From Phragmites australis (lineage: Eukaryota; Streptophyta; Magnoliopsida; Poales; Poaceae), in NCBI RefSeq assembly GCF_958298935.1, contig NC_084923.1, forward strand, positions 9,860,501-9,924,500: 64,000 nt of DNA. The letters run 5' to 3'. The translations under genes were made by a program, and so were the position numbers. Position 1 is the stretch's first letter. Each line of letters opens with the position of its first letter. The notes beneath the pieces are model-generated. The model did not search any database, was not told where the DNA came from, and worked only from the letters and a program-made list of their open reading frames with translations. Below, in pieces: positions 1 through 10,786 of the stretch.

Positions 1-1200
1 ATGGTGCCAAGATGATTACAACTCAAATACCTGTATACAGCTCTACAGTAGTTAGCCAGAAGAGGAGGAGGATGAGAACAGGGTTTGACCTAGTTAGCCA
101 GAAGAGGAGGATGAAGAGGAAGCCACCGATTTACAGTATTAGACAGCCTTATCCTACTGCCATTCTGACCAACTTGACAGGTGGAATTCTGGCAGACGAG
201 CGACACATGCCGGTTTTTCAGATCATGTCACTGCCCCCCTCGAGCTACCAGGTTTGGCGACAAGCTAGATTTCCATTTTTTTCGCAGGACCAGTGATCCG
301 TTTAAAAACAATTTTGCAGGGGAGGACGGTGGTCTCAGTTTAACGCGTATTGTAGAGCTGAATACAGGTTAAGGCGCGCTCACCTAATCCTTGACTTGGA
401 ATTCATTGGCTTGTTCGAAGAATGGAAACCTAGCCAGTCTTGCGAAAGGATTTCCTCGGTGATGTGATCAATGATCGATGGCTCTATCCCCATCAAAGGC
501 TAGGATTACACATTTACACTTGATTGCTTGAGTGCTGGTCGTATAGGTAGCTCTACTGCTGGTCAAAGGCTAGTAGGAGGATTACACTTGACTGAGATGC
601 TGAGTTACATCATGCGGGCAAATTGCTGTAAACATTGCAGGTACCTTGGCTGCGGACAGTATTCATCGTCTCGAATTAGCCCAACAATTGTTCCTAACTT
701 GATCCTTTTCTTCGTACTTGTAGTACTAGTCAAGTTAGGAATTAGGGCTCGTGCACTTGTTGGACATCACCATTCACCACAATCGGAGAAGAGAAACCTG
801 ACAGGCTAGTCTCAGACTAAGGGGCAGTAACCGGAGCAGATGATGAGCGATGGCGCTGCGCGCAACTTGTGGGTTGCATGCATCAGAGGCTAGTCTTGTG
901 CAGCGAAGCTCCAGCTCCTGCTGCCAAGTGCTCCCCAGCCCCCAGATCGATTAGAAGGTGGCTGGAAAGAATTCTAAGGTGCGACTGCTTGTGCGGCCCA
1001 TATGGCCATGACTAGCAATGCCACACGCTTAGCCCATATGGACTGTTTATATTGGGCTAACACTGATCGGGATTTAATCTTCTCGCAGAACAGGCCGAGA
1101 CGCCGTTCTCGGGAATTGCTAATCACTCGCCCATATGATTTTGGGCTCTCTGCAATCCTCGCCTTGAAGAGAGTCCAGGCATCCAGGTCATCATCCCGAA
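1..1200. other. Intergenic, no gene recognised
   Basis: I see no convincing coding exon here. The open frames are short and show no known domain. The only structure is a small tandem repeat at the left edge (listed separately) and a loosely repeated stretch around 500-600 with a phrase of the type GTCAAAGGCTAG. The right part runs into the heat-shock promoter. Confidence 0.6.
49..132. repeat. Two-copy tandem repeat, unit about 42 bp
   Basis: A phrase beginning TAGTTAGCCAGAAGAGGAGG occurs at about 49 and again at about 91. The unit is about 42 bp and purine-rich. It lies in an open frame (12-296) that repeats SQKRRRM/SQKRRMK, but that frame has no recognisable domain and I do not call it a gene. 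Confidence 0.6.
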
Positions 1201-1209
1201 GCGGCGGAG

Positions 1210-1349
1210 AGCGAACGAGAATGTTCGACAAGCGTGAAGAACTCCGCGCCGCCGTCGCGAAGCTCTCCCTGTCCCACTCCCGAAGCTTCAACGCCTTCCC
1301 CACCCTTCCACCGCACTGGTGACACGAGCTCCACTCCACGCTATAAAAG
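1210..1349 (+). promoter_or_regulatory. Heat-shock promoter: HSEs and TATA box
   Basis: Two perfect nGAAnnTTCn heat-shock units are visible: AGAATGTTCG at 1218-1227 and CGAAGCTTCA at 1281-1290. The second is followed by a further TTC half-site. A TATA box (TATAAAAG) is at 1342-1349, about 135 bp upstream of the ATG at 1484. This arrangement is the classic binding layout for heat-shock factor and agrees with the small heat-shock protein encoded just downstream. Confidence 0.85.
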
Positions 1350-1483
1350 GCGCCGCATACCGGCCGTCTCCCACCAGATAATTGAGAAAAGCATTTCGCA
1401 AGAACAGCAAGTCAGCAACAATCTACGAGCTCCTACGATCTCCAGCTCTCTCAGCGTTCCAGTTTCCAGCTCCACGTAGCGCA

Positions 1484-2298
1484 ATGGCTGCAGCGGCCTC
1501 TCCCTTCGCTATTGTGAGCCGCCTCTACCCGGCCGCGCGCCTCCCGGTCCGCGCCTGGAGGGCGGCGAGGCCGACGCCCGGGTTCCCGTCGTCCGGTAGA
1601 GCCCGCTCGCTCGCCGTGGCGTCCGCGGCGCAGGAGAACAGGGACAACACCGCCGTTGATGTCCAGGTCAACCAGAACAGCGGCAGCCAGCAGCAGGGCA
1701 ACGCCGTCCAGCGGCGCCCGCGTCGTGCTGCTGCTCCACTCGACATCTCCCCGTTCGGTAAGTCCTCCGTTGCATGATCCTCTCACGAGCAGAGGATTCT
1801 GATCAGAAAGCAAAGACTAACATGGTTACTCATGCAGGGTTAGTTGATCCGATGTCGCCAATGCGGACGATGACGCAGATGCTGGACACGATGGACCGGC
1901 TGTTAGACGACGCAGTGGGGTTCCCCATGGCGTCGCGGAGGTCTCCGGCGGCGACTGGCGAGGTCCGTCTGCCGTGGGACATCATGGAGGACGAGAAGGA
2001 GGTAAAGATGCGGTTCGACATGCCGGGGCTCGCGCGGGAGGAGGTGAAGGTGATGGTGGAGGACGACACGCTGGTCATCCGCGGGGAGCACAAGAAGGAG
2101 GAGGGCGCCGAGGGCGCGGAAGGCAGCGGCGACGGGTGGTGGAAGGAGCGCAGCGTGAGCTCCTACGGCATGAGGCTGGCGCTGCCGGAGGCGTGCGACA
2201 AGAGCAAGGTGCGCGCCGAGCTCAAGAACGGCGTGCTCCTCGTCACCGTGCCCAAAACCGAGGTGGAGCGCAAGGTCATCGACGTCCAGGTCCAGTAG
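1484..2298 (+). CDS. Chloroplast small heat-shock protein (HSP21/HSP26 class), 2 exons
   Basis: This encodes an ATP-independent chaperone that binds unfolding proteins in the chloroplast during heat stress. Exon 1 is 1484-1757 and exon 2 is 1838-2298, with a GT-AG intron of 80 bp; the join gives ...SPFG-LVDPMSP and a 244-aa protein. Residues 1 to about 45 are rich in Ala, Arg and Ser and acidic-poor, as expected of a transit peptide. Residues 96-118 hold the Met-rich amphipathic helix typical of plastid members (Met at 96, 100, 103, 106, 110). The alpha-crystallin domain covers about 137-235, with FDMPGL at 151-156 and the signature KNGVLLVTVP at 221-230. The end (VIDVQVQ) matches the usual C-terminal extension. 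The ATG at 1484 is chosen because it opens the transit peptide; the upstream in-frame ATG at 1382 lies in the leader downstream of the TATA box. Family length is usually 220-245 aa, so the gene looks intact. Confidence 0.95.
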
Positions 2299-2437
2299 AT
2301 GAATAGCTACTTGCAGCTCACTAAGCTTTGAGCCTTGGGTTTCTACTGGCTAGTTTTCTCGGCACAACGCGTGTAGTGCGCGTTTCATTCTCTCCTCCTC
2401 TGCGCGCGCGCAGATTGTGTAGTAATCAAAGGAGTGG

Positions 2438-2480
2438 AATAATGTGAATAAATAATGTGAATAATGTGAATAAATTCAGG
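2438..2480 (+). terminator. Probable polyadenylation region of the heat-shock gene
   Basis: Two AATAAA hexamers (2447-2452 and 2469-2474) lie in a short repeated AATAATGTGAAT tract about 150-180 bp after the stop codon. Position and sequence suit a plant near-upstream polyadenylation element. The actual cleavage site cannot be read from sequence. Confidence 0.55.
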
Positions 2481-3207
2481 TTATAACTCTAGTGTTCAAG
2501 TGCTTGACACACTTTCTGTAGAATACAATGAATGGCATTTTATTGCAAGAAGAAACAAACGAACAGAGAGTAGAGTAACCTACAGAATTGTGTAAACGAA
2601 CAGAACTGAGTAACCTGAAAACTTAGCTGCTGAATCAGTGGATCATATTGGACGTTGAGCTACCTAAGAGACTTCTTTATTGGTTAGTCTTGCGCTTCAT
2701 TTTGTCAGTCGTGAATGAATTCTGCGCTTAGAAAGGTGTAACCATCAAGACGCTGGTCTCCACTCGGGCGGTATCTGGGAGCTGGATCCAGCGCCTGCTG
2801 TCCCATCCGTCGCCGTTCCTGCAGCATCGAGCAACATGCTTGGTCTGAAGTACATCGTCTGAAATTAAGGCAAACTGTAACAACAAAGTAGACTGTACTA
2901 TTTGAAGACAAGGTGCCCTGAGCATTTGCACACATCAAAACTATTACGTTTACTGGAATGGCACCACTTTTTCTTAAGTAAGCACTTGTGTGTAACTAGG
3001 TTTAAAAAAGGACTATGCGGCTAAATGTCAAGTTCTTACATGCATTGCCATTCGCTGGAACGACCGTGGCATGGAGCTGAGCGGTGTTGTGCGCCTTCTG
3101 CATGTAGGCGTACTGCAACATCTGCCAATGATACGGTGCTACGGCAATGGAATTTCGTGCTTGATCACTGGCTGCCTGCATCTGCTGGCCAGAGTAGTAG
3201 AACGGTT

Positions 3208-3811
3208 GAGAAAAATCCTATGGGACCAGGTCTACAACCTTATCAACCTGGACCCCTTCCAAACCATGACACGTGGCGGTACAAATTCTTGAAGCATCCA
3301 TACCACTAACTCCCCCATTAAACCCACTAATCTCATTCTCGATTACCTGCTCTTACTTCTAATGCCGATCTTAATTCTTCAACTTCCAAACCATGACACG
3401 TGGCGGCACAAATCTTGAAGCATCCATACCACTAACTCCCCTATTAAACCCACTAATCTCATTCTCGATTACCTGCTCTTACTTCTAATCCTGATCTTAA
3501 TTCTTCAACTTCCATCGCAAGGGTCTGCACCATGATAGCACCGTAGAGGATTTGCACCAAGACGCCATGGTCAGCGGGGGCGTCGATCACTACAGCGCTC
3601 AGGCTATGACAGACCTTCACCACGACGACATCGTTGACGCGTGCCGTGACCACACCAGTGCTCAGGATGGAGATGGGTTGCACCACGACGCCATGGTTGG
3701 CGTGGAGTTCAACCATGACGCCATGGATGCTGATTCATGCCGCCACGTGTCATGGTTTGGAGGGGGTCCAGGTTGATGAGGTTGTAGACCTGGTCCCATA
3801 GGATTTTTCTC
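3208..3811. mobile_element. Long-TIR nonautonomous DNA element (604 bp)
   Basis: The ends are inverted copies of each other for about 72 bp: 3208-3279 begins GAGAAAAATCCTATGGGACC and 3741-3811 is its reverse complement with few differences. Such long terminal inverted repeats are typical of Mutator-like or foldback elements. I could not find a clean target duplication at the chosen ends, so the class is open. The inside holds a 127-bp tandem duplication and no transposase. It interrupts a minus-strand glutamine-rich exon. Confidence 0.7.
3257..3512. repeat. Two-copy tandem repeat, unit 127 bp
   Basis: The stretch starting TTCCAAACCATGACACGTGG at 3257 is repeated from 3384 with only a few changes, running to about 3510. 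The repeat includes the inner end of the left terminal inverted repeat, so the duplication happened after or during formation of the element around it. Confidence 0.85.
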
Positions 3812-3911
3812 CTGAATTGCCCGCCCAGCTGCTGTGAAATATGAGAGCAATTGTTCGTGTTGCTGCTGCTGTGCGCCTGTTCCGTTATACGCACCATAGT
3901 AGCCCTGCAAA

Positions 3912-4831
3912 GGAAAGTCTCAAACTAGTACTGGCGGCATAATTTATGTATTTTACGGTCAGAAATGTTGGCGATCAAAACCGAAGTTTCTGCTACTTAG
4001 ATGAGACCCAAAAGATGGTATTCAAGACTGTCACCAAGCTGTATGTTTGCATATGAATACCAACTATAGGCATGTGGTGCACGTCGCCAGGATGACTGCA
4101 CCTGCAATGATCTTTTTAAGGAAAGCTTTATTAACTGTTAGTATTACGTCGAGATAATATAACATAAGAGAGTCAACAAGCAATGAAAATTCTTAGACAT
4201 GATTATGGAGGTTAGCTTTGATGCGTATTCTAGATTGCCATTCAAACTGACTGAAGAGCTCTCAAGACACTCACTCTAAATATGTCACCACCGTAGTAAC
4301 CAACATGCAATGTTCCTGTCGGTGCATTATAAACCACGAGCGAAATCCGTGTGTACATATAAAATAACTTGCAATGAAGAAACAGGTGCAATACAGACCA
4401 CGAGCAGAATCAATGTGTACATATAAAATAACTTGCAATGAAGAAACAATATCATTTTTACATAGACATATGAACCAACAAAAAATGGCTACTACTACTA
4501 ATATATTAGCTTTTAATTTTTTACTAATACTCCGAAGTCAATTCCCAAATATATTTGATGCACTCCGTGGTGGGTAAATATTTGAGGCACTGAACTATGA
4601 ACCATGCAGAACAGGCGAGACGATAATCATAAATGAGGTGCTTAATTGTCTACTTTTTTGACAAATGCAACAATTCTGATTCCTACCCATTGTCTTTTAA
4701 TCAAGTTATCTTTTGTTAAAAGAATTCTTTTATGAAGGTACAGAGAAAATTCTTTATTTTTAATGGTAATTTAAGCTTTCATATGCGTTGTTTGAGATTA
4801 GTTCGTCACCCTCACACAAAAACCTTATAAA
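3912..4831. other. AT-rich intergenic DNA
   Basis: No coding signal is visible. The stretch contains the 64-bp tandem repeat at 4321-4447, listed separately. Confidence 0.6.
4321..4447. repeat. Two-copy tandem repeat, unit 64 bp
   Basis: Copy 1 runs 4321-4384 and copy 2 4385-4447. Both contain ACCACGAG and a shared tail TATAAAATAACTTGCAATGA; the first halves differ at several bases. Confidence 0.85.
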
Positions 4832-5045
4832 TAGGGATAAAAACGAACGGAAATAGTTAAAAAAATCCCTAACCGTTTTTACTTTTATTTTTTATCTCGG
4901 GGGAAACCCGGAAATAGGAATGAACTCGGGAATATCATAATATCAAAAACGAACCAATCCGAGCGAAAACACCATGGTATTGGTCGGGAACCGATAACTC
5001 AATTTGAAAACACCGACAATACGCTAGAAATCTACAATTACCAAA
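4832..5045 (+). mobile_element. Possible Ac/Ds-like hAT end fragment
   Basis: The sequence from 4832 starts TAGGGATAAAAACGAACGG and continues with ACGG-, CGGG- and GAACC-rich phrases. That resembles the end and subterminal region of Ac/Ds family elements. No matching inverted terminus is found to the right, so if real it is a truncated end. Family assignment rests on pattern resemblance only. Confidence 0.35.
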
Positions 5046-6099
5046 CGTCCCCTTATGATCTGATTTCACCGCTTACTATAAATTTACATCATTCACTACA
5101 TGCCTTAGCCATGTTCACCATACGATAAACTACTAGTACCTCTGTTCATCAATCACAATATGTAACAGACTTACAGACACATGCACACAGCAGGATTACA
5201 GGATGGTGCAGCTTCCTGAAAACGGACACCCATGATTCAAACATGTGTCTCTGGATTACTGGACCATTCTCCAGAACCACTGGATGACTGGACCATTCTC
5301 CTCTTCTACTAAGCCCAACAGAAGATACTGCCATGTATTTCATCAATTAGCCCAGACCAGCAGTCTGCCAAAATTTTGAGTGCCATGTGCTGGTAAAGTG
5401 CTGGTAGCAGATGCCAAAAATTTGATGTAAAAGTGAACAAGAGATTCAACAAAAGGAGATAAACTACTAACCACTAAAGAACACTAACTGCCACTACAGT
5501 AATTTTTGGATAAACCATACCATACATCAGGATATATCACTATATCAGTGCATATTTTAGCAAACTATACCGCAAATCTTTTTATTTGGAAAAAAGTACT
5601 CTTGCCAGCTTAATCCAGATCAGAACAGCAGCATCAGTGGGATAATCCAATGAGGAACAAACTCTTGCCAGCTTAATCCATCGAGGCAATGACAGTACTG
5701 CACCACCTTGAGTTCCCCTGTATGCAGGAAATGGAAGTTGGAGCACATGAGCACAAACCAAAGATGATTTTCGTAAGGGAAATTTGAGAATATGCAACAC
5801 TATAGCATCTATAAATATTGGGGAAGGCAAATTGATAAATAGCATAAATAGAGTTCGATAAAATATTTATGTACAACTAAAATGATCAGATTAAGAGGCA
5901 TCATGTACAGTCTATGCTTCAAATCATTTATTGAACATTCTGAAATCATTTACAGAACATTTACAAAATAGTCATTGGAACTAATATATTTATCAAGTAT
6001 ATGTGTTAATAGGTCTTATGGATGCGATATATAAAGAAGTCACTGCAGTCGGGATAAAATTTGGTTGATTTGGAGAAGTTTCAAGAGATTTATTCTCAC
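5046..6099. other. AT-rich intergenic DNA, no gene seen
   Basis: Only short open frames without domains. A phrase CTCTTGCCAGCTTAATCCA occurs twice, at about 5599 and 5663. Nothing else is supportable. Confidence 0.55.
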
Positions 6100-6560
6100 C
6101 AGAGCATTGTGTCCAGAGACTGTTAGCCTCATCGGATGGTCCGGTGCTTAGGAATGTACACACCAAAGCAATTTTGATAAGAGATGAGGAATGCCTTCAC
6201 TGGATGATTCGATGTTCAATCGACAGTTTACACCGAAGCATTTTGCTTCTAGACAGAGGAAATTCAAGGCACCAGAAGGTCCGGTGATCAATGATGATGC
6301 ACGACAGACTATTTCTTACAGATAAGAATTCAAGTATAGAAGAATGAAGATCAACGCACTAAAAGGTCTGGTGCTTATATTGTACACACCGGATGCTTCA
6401 CACCAGAATATTTTGTATATAAACGTGTCCAAGAGTTGAAGATCAAATAATACCTCACCGGACGATCCGGTGATAACATTTGAGCCATTCGTACCTCTGT
6501 AGTCACTCTGTGTAAATTGCTCATGTGTAAGCCTCCGGTGTACACAACACCTATCATTAT
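6100..6560. mobile_element. Relic with 'CACCGGA..TCCGGTG' repeats (LTR-like)
   Basis: Short inverted phrases of the type CACCGGACGATCCGGTG, GATGGTCCGGTG and ACACCGGATG are scattered through this stretch. The same vocabulary recurs at 20.7-21.3 kb and 22.6-23.1 kb, where it is linked to copia-type LTR and integrase relics. I infer a decayed LTR fragment of the same kind; ends are not defined. Confidence 0.4.
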
Positions 6561-8907
6561 TGGTTGTATTTGTCTGGATAAATTTAGTTCAATTTTATTT
6601 GGTTAACTGAATATGCGGTCATATGAACAGATATAATAATTAATATTATGATTTATTACTCATATGAATACGATTTTATGATATTGATAAGTGATCTACC
6701 TATATGAGCAAATATAAATGCCTTCGGAGTGAAGCTTGATCTTATATTTGCACCCACAAGACTAAACTATAACAATAAATAAAAACAATCAAACATACTT
6801 ATTTTTAAGATTTTAAATATCTACTAAACCAGGATAAGAGAGACCCGAGTTGCCTGACTGCCGACCACGACCAACTGTTCTACTTAGTATCAGCTGTGTC
6901 CGAGCCTCTCGGCCTCTCCCCAATCAGCTCTCATCAAGGGGCTGCCGTGCGCCCGGGCCCGGCCACGCCGGCAAACGCGCGTCCGGCAGCCTGGGTAACT
7001 ACCGCTCCAGGATGGGCCGCTGCCTTGTTTGGTGTGGAACAACAGAGGCCGTCATGCTCTATCACATATTGGGCCGGTATAACTGGGCGTCCAGCGCGAG
7101 TTTGAGCCACCTCACCGTGGATTCGTCGTGTAGCCGTGTAACTGGAAGATCGGTGGCGGTGCGGCCGCGAGGATGCGCAAGTGCAGAGTGCAGAACTGCA
7201 GACGCGACCTATGAACCAACAGGTGAATCGCAGTGCCAAAAAAAAAAAGGTGAATCGCGCTCATCATGAGCAGCGCGACCGTCTGAAAGCGCAAATGGAG
7301 TGAGCCATGCCACGATGATCGTCAACAGGCCCCGCCACCCCAAAACAGTGAAGATTCGCAGTGAAAAGCAAGTAGTGCTCTATTTTTGTGCCTGTGGCCC
7401 TGTTGGAACGAATAAATATACAGCAAAGGAACTGCCAAAAAGGAACGACAGCACATCCCAGGGGGCCAGTACCAGAGGTTCAATGATTGTAGGAACGCAG
7501 CCTTTGTTTAGTAACATATGCCCGTGTTAAGCACTAATCCCAAGATCTGTCCGTTCTTCTTGGCCAAACCAAATGGCTCACTTAAAGCCTTAAGTCCATT
7601 CTGATGGGATGTGGCGCCTCTTTCCAAAAACAAAGAACAGTTTAGCAGAAGTTACTAAGCTTTTCGGAGCGTAGATGCACCCTCCAGCTTTCGTCTAGAG
7701 ATACGATTTTAACAGCATAGTCAAAAACAAAGCAGAACTAATTTTACCCGTGGTGCTAGTACTACTGCTTCCAGTCTTAGATAGACATCATTTTAAAATT
7801 TTAATTTAATTTTTAAATAAATGTTGTTTTAGTCTTTAAGGTGGTGTTTTACTAAAGTGTCTATATTAAAGACTATTAAAAAATAGAGTTTCAATTCAAT
7901 AAGTATGATATATTGATGATTTATGTGATATTAATTGAATGTTGGAGAAATTAAAAGAGATAGTATATTATATATGAAAGAATTTACTGTAACCTTATTA
8001 TGTATATCAAATGATAAAACAAACACAGTGCTTTGCAAGGTTTTGTAGGCAAAACCAAACTGAAAACCTGCACCAGTGCTGCTAAACCATAGCTTGGATG
8101 GCACTGAAAAGCATTAGCTGACTCCAAGTTCGGTCTCAGAAATCACAACACAGGAGTAGCACGAAATCAGATCACCATCATCGTTGCCACGGCTCCGGGA
8201 CCGCTGCACAGCTCCATCCCATCTACCTACCCCTAACAATCTGCCATCAAGACGCCACCACTCGATGATCCCATACTGCCACCATCAGGACAGCTACTGC
8301 TCCTGTCACTGCAGCCTGCGCACACATCCACCAGCGACCCTGTCGACCACAGCCGCAAACAAACACGGAACACCACATCAGGAGAAAATCAGTCGAGAAA
8401 ACAGCAAATGGATCAGTTCCGGATATAGTAATGGGGCGACCCTTTCTAAAAAGCCTCGCCACTTGCAGGACTCCATCTGCATGCATCCTGGTGCGATTGT
8501 GGAAGTGCTATGCAGTGCAGGGGTGCTTCCAAGTTCCAAACAAGTACTGGTGTTGGTTTATGGAGAGTTGGAGACACCTAATCGCTCTTAAACAGGGTGC
8601 AATTAGGAACGGTATGAACATCTTAAGAGCATCCGACCATCCTTAGGAATTAAACGAAGATCCCATGTATGCAGCGACGAGAGAATCGCGTTGATGGTGA
8701 TGTAAGCGTCACATCTAACTTTTAATTCTAAAATCATCACATCCACTTTGCTGATTGGAAGAGTGGCAGAATCTGCATGCAGATGGGGTTGGGAGAATAA
8801 ACAATTGTGTTGATCGTGCGGCATGTTTTCTAATTGTATCGTCAAATTTCCGTGCAGACCGTGGTCAACCTACGGCATGTGCTCTGATGAGTGATGAGTG
8901 ATGATGC
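6561..8907. other. Intergenic DNA, no gene recognised
   Basis: A moderately GC-rich patch at 6850-7300 carries overlapping open frames on both strands, the longest 139 aa (6850-7269), without domains. 7780-8040 is AT-rich. 8160-8640 has a 135-aa open frame (8184-8591) rich in His, Ser and Pro with no recognisable domain. I do not call genes here. Confidence 0.5.
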
Positions 8908-10275
8908 TCATTGCACAACATTCTCGAGTGGTAAGGCAGCAACGCCTGATGAAATCACCAAAAGTACCTTCTCTTTTTTCAGAAAAAACATGATCCATAC
9001 AGGCACGAACAATTGAGAGAGAGGAGTAGTAGCAGAGCTCACCGGAAGGTCTCGTGCCGCAACAGAGATGTCGTAGTAGTCGCCGTTTCCGCCGCCGGTA
9101 ATGTACCCACTGTTGCCATTGCCGCCGCCGTTGCCGCCGCCACCAATGGTAGAGTTGTCGCGTAGCGGCTTGTACGAGAGCTCGTACGCCGGCGTGCCGT
9201 CGGGCTTGAACAGGCCGTAGTTTTGCTCGGATGCCAGCCCGGGCTTGAGGTTCTCGTTGAACAGAGCGAACACGTACGCACGCAGCGGCACCCCGGGCTT
9301 GAGCGGCGTGCCCTTACCCTCGGCCACCAGCCGCATCGCGTTGCTGTTGTACCGCGCCGCATTCTTCGGCGTCGCGCTCGTCTCGTTGGGAGCCCCAGCG
9401 GAGGGCCACCCGGTCTCCGAAACCCGCACCTCCACCACCTGCGACGCCGCAGTGTTCGCCGCCGCGATGGCGTGGTATACGGCATCCACCTGTGCCACGA
9501 GGAGGTTGGGGTAGTGCAGCCCGGAGTTGGGGTCGGGGACGCCGGCGTAGCCCGGCTCGAGCAGCGCGTACTCGAGCTGCACGCCCTTAGGGTCGCCGGA
9601 GTAGGCGAAGTACGGGTAGGCGTTCACGAGGAACGGCGACCCAGTCCTGGCGTGGTAGTCCAGGATGGGGCAGAGGTACGGGAGGAGGTCCTTGCGGAAG
9701 GCCCCCGCCGAGGGCGGGTAGGACGTGCCGAGCACGCAGAGGTTGTGCGCCGTGGTCACGGCGATCTGCTTGTCGAGGCCGAGCGCCGCCACCGCGCCGT
9801 ACAGGGACTGCATCGCCGGGAGCAGAAAGCGCGAGAGCGCGGAGCTGTTGCCGGTAAGCACCTCGTTGCCAACGGTGAGCACGGCGATCTTGGTGTCCGG
9901 CAGGAAGGGCACGACGTTCTCCTTGAGCCACTGCGCGGCGCCTCCCGGGTCGGCGACGGCGGCCAGGCACTGGTCGGGCACGCCGACGACGAGCTCGACC
10001 CCGGTCCTGGCGAACGCGCGCAGCACGGTGGGGTCGGCGTCGTAAAGCCGCACGCGGCCAATGCCGAGGGTCTCGAGCAGCGGCAGCACGGACTGCGGCG
10101 GCGGGAGGTTGCTTCCCACGCGGCCGTAGTTGATGCCCACCAGCGACGCCGACGTGGCGTCCGAAGCGGGAGCCAGCGCCAGCGCGAGCACAGCCGCACA
10201 CAGCGCCGCGGCCAGGTAAAAGTCGCGCAAGCGTTCGAGACGCCAGCCGACGCGGAGCACGCAGCACGGCTCCAT
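8908..10275 (-). CDS. Glucan endo-1,3-beta-glucosidase, GH17 family
   Basis: The enzyme hydrolyses internal 1,3-beta bonds of callose-type glucans in the cell wall or at plasmodesmata. The start at 10275 (MEPCCVLRVG) is followed by a hydrophobic stretch at about 20-40, a signal peptide or anchor; upstream in-frame ATGs add only low-complexity residues. The GH17 domain runs from about 45 (LVGINYGRVG) to 365. The catalytic acid is E138 in TVGNEV and the nucleophile E287 in VSETGWPS; YVFALFNENLKPG is at 334-346. After residue 375 comes a Gly/Asn-rich linker. No X8/CBM43 domain is present. The unspliced frame gives 455 aa ending at 8908, but a good donor (CCG/GTGAGC) after residue 411 (position 9043) suggests the last residues may come from a spliced exon downstream, perhaps a GPI signal. 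A long plus-strand frame (9223-10308) is the antisense shadow of the GC-rich coding region. Confidence 0.92.
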   Translation of the reverse strand: MEPCCVLRVGWRLERLRDFYLAAALCAAVLALALAPASDATSASLVGINYGRVGSNLPPPQSVLPLLETLGIGRVRLYDADPTVLRAFARTGVELVVGVPDQCLAAVADPGGAAQWLKENVVPFLPDTKIAVLTVGNEVLTGNSSALSRFLLPAMQSLYGAVAALGLDKQIAVTTAHNLCVLGTSYPPSAGAFRKDLLPYLCPILDYHARTGSPFLVNAYPYFAYSGDPKGVQLEYALLEPGYAGVPDPNSGLHYPNLLVAQVDAVYHAIAAANTAASQVVEVRVSETGWPSAGAPNETSATPKNAARYNSNAMRLVAEGKGTPLKPGVPLRAYVFALFNENLKPGLASEQNYGLFKPDGTPAYELSYKPLRDNSTIGGGGNGGGNGNSGYITGGGNGDYYDISVAARDLPVSSATTPLSQLFVPVWIMFFLKKEKVLLVISSGVAALPLENVVQ

Positions 10276-10506
10276 ACGAGGAGTGGAGTGGTGTGGTGGA
10301 GAGCGTGACCGTGATAGAGACTGCACAGATGGAGACTTGCTTCCAGGGGTGAGGGAGGGGAAGGAGGAAGAATTGGGAGCAGCCGGGGAGGTGTGACCAG
10401 GACAGGTGAAGTTGAAGTTACCACCTCTTCGTCTGGTTTTCTGGTGACTGCCGCTGTGCCTTGACAAACAGTGAATACAGATGAATGGTACAGTACTACA
10501 GTACAT

Positions 10507-10786
10507 ACATCGAGGGGTTTACGCGAAGAGAAAGATGAGTTTTACCTAGACGACACGTAGGTCATGCTCGACGTGGGTCCCAAATACAGTGAGACTGGGT
10601 CAATCACGAAATTTTAGTAGCATCGGTTACTACTACTATAACTAGGGACGGGTGCACTGGAATCCAGGACCATGGACGGCATCACGGCACTAGGCTGGGC
10701 TGCAACGGCTGTCTTTTGTGGGGCACTTGCGCGTGGAAAACGCTTTGGTGCATGTCCACACTCCGCATGCAAGGCATGGCCATGGC
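10507..10786. other. Upstream region of the GH17 gene
   Basis: This short stretch presumably holds the minus-strand promoter of the glucanase. I cannot point to a clear TATA box. It ends at the 8-bp target site GCCATGGC of the Ds-like element. Confidence 0.4.

Larger units (their letters stand above)
2705..3902 (-). pseudogene. Glutamine-rich gene fragment, exon split by an inverted-repeat element
   Basis: On the minus strand a good acceptor (TTTGCAG) at about 3903 opens a frame reading GYYGAYNGTGAQQQQHEQLL up to 3812. After the 604-bp element at 3208-3811 a frame continues with FYYSGQQMQAASDQARNS and PYHWQMLQYAYMQKAHNTAQ, ending at a GTAAGA donor near 3034. A further minus-strand exon may follow from about 2860 to the stop at 2705. 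The Gln/Tyr/Met-rich composition resembles low-complexity regions of plant transcription regulators, but I do not recognise the family and no upstream exons are visible. Either a real gene lost its 5' part, or this is a captured fragment. The inserted element breaks the exon, so it is probably not functional as read. Confidence 0.35.

Noticed and set aside
6850..7269. 139-aa open frame in a GC-rich patch
   Set aside because: Overlapping frames of similar length exist on both strands, with no domain and no splice context.
9223..10308. 361-aa open frame on the plus strand
   Set aside because: It is antisense to the GH17 coding region and has Arg/His/Gly-biased composition typical of the shadow of GC-rich grass coding DNA.
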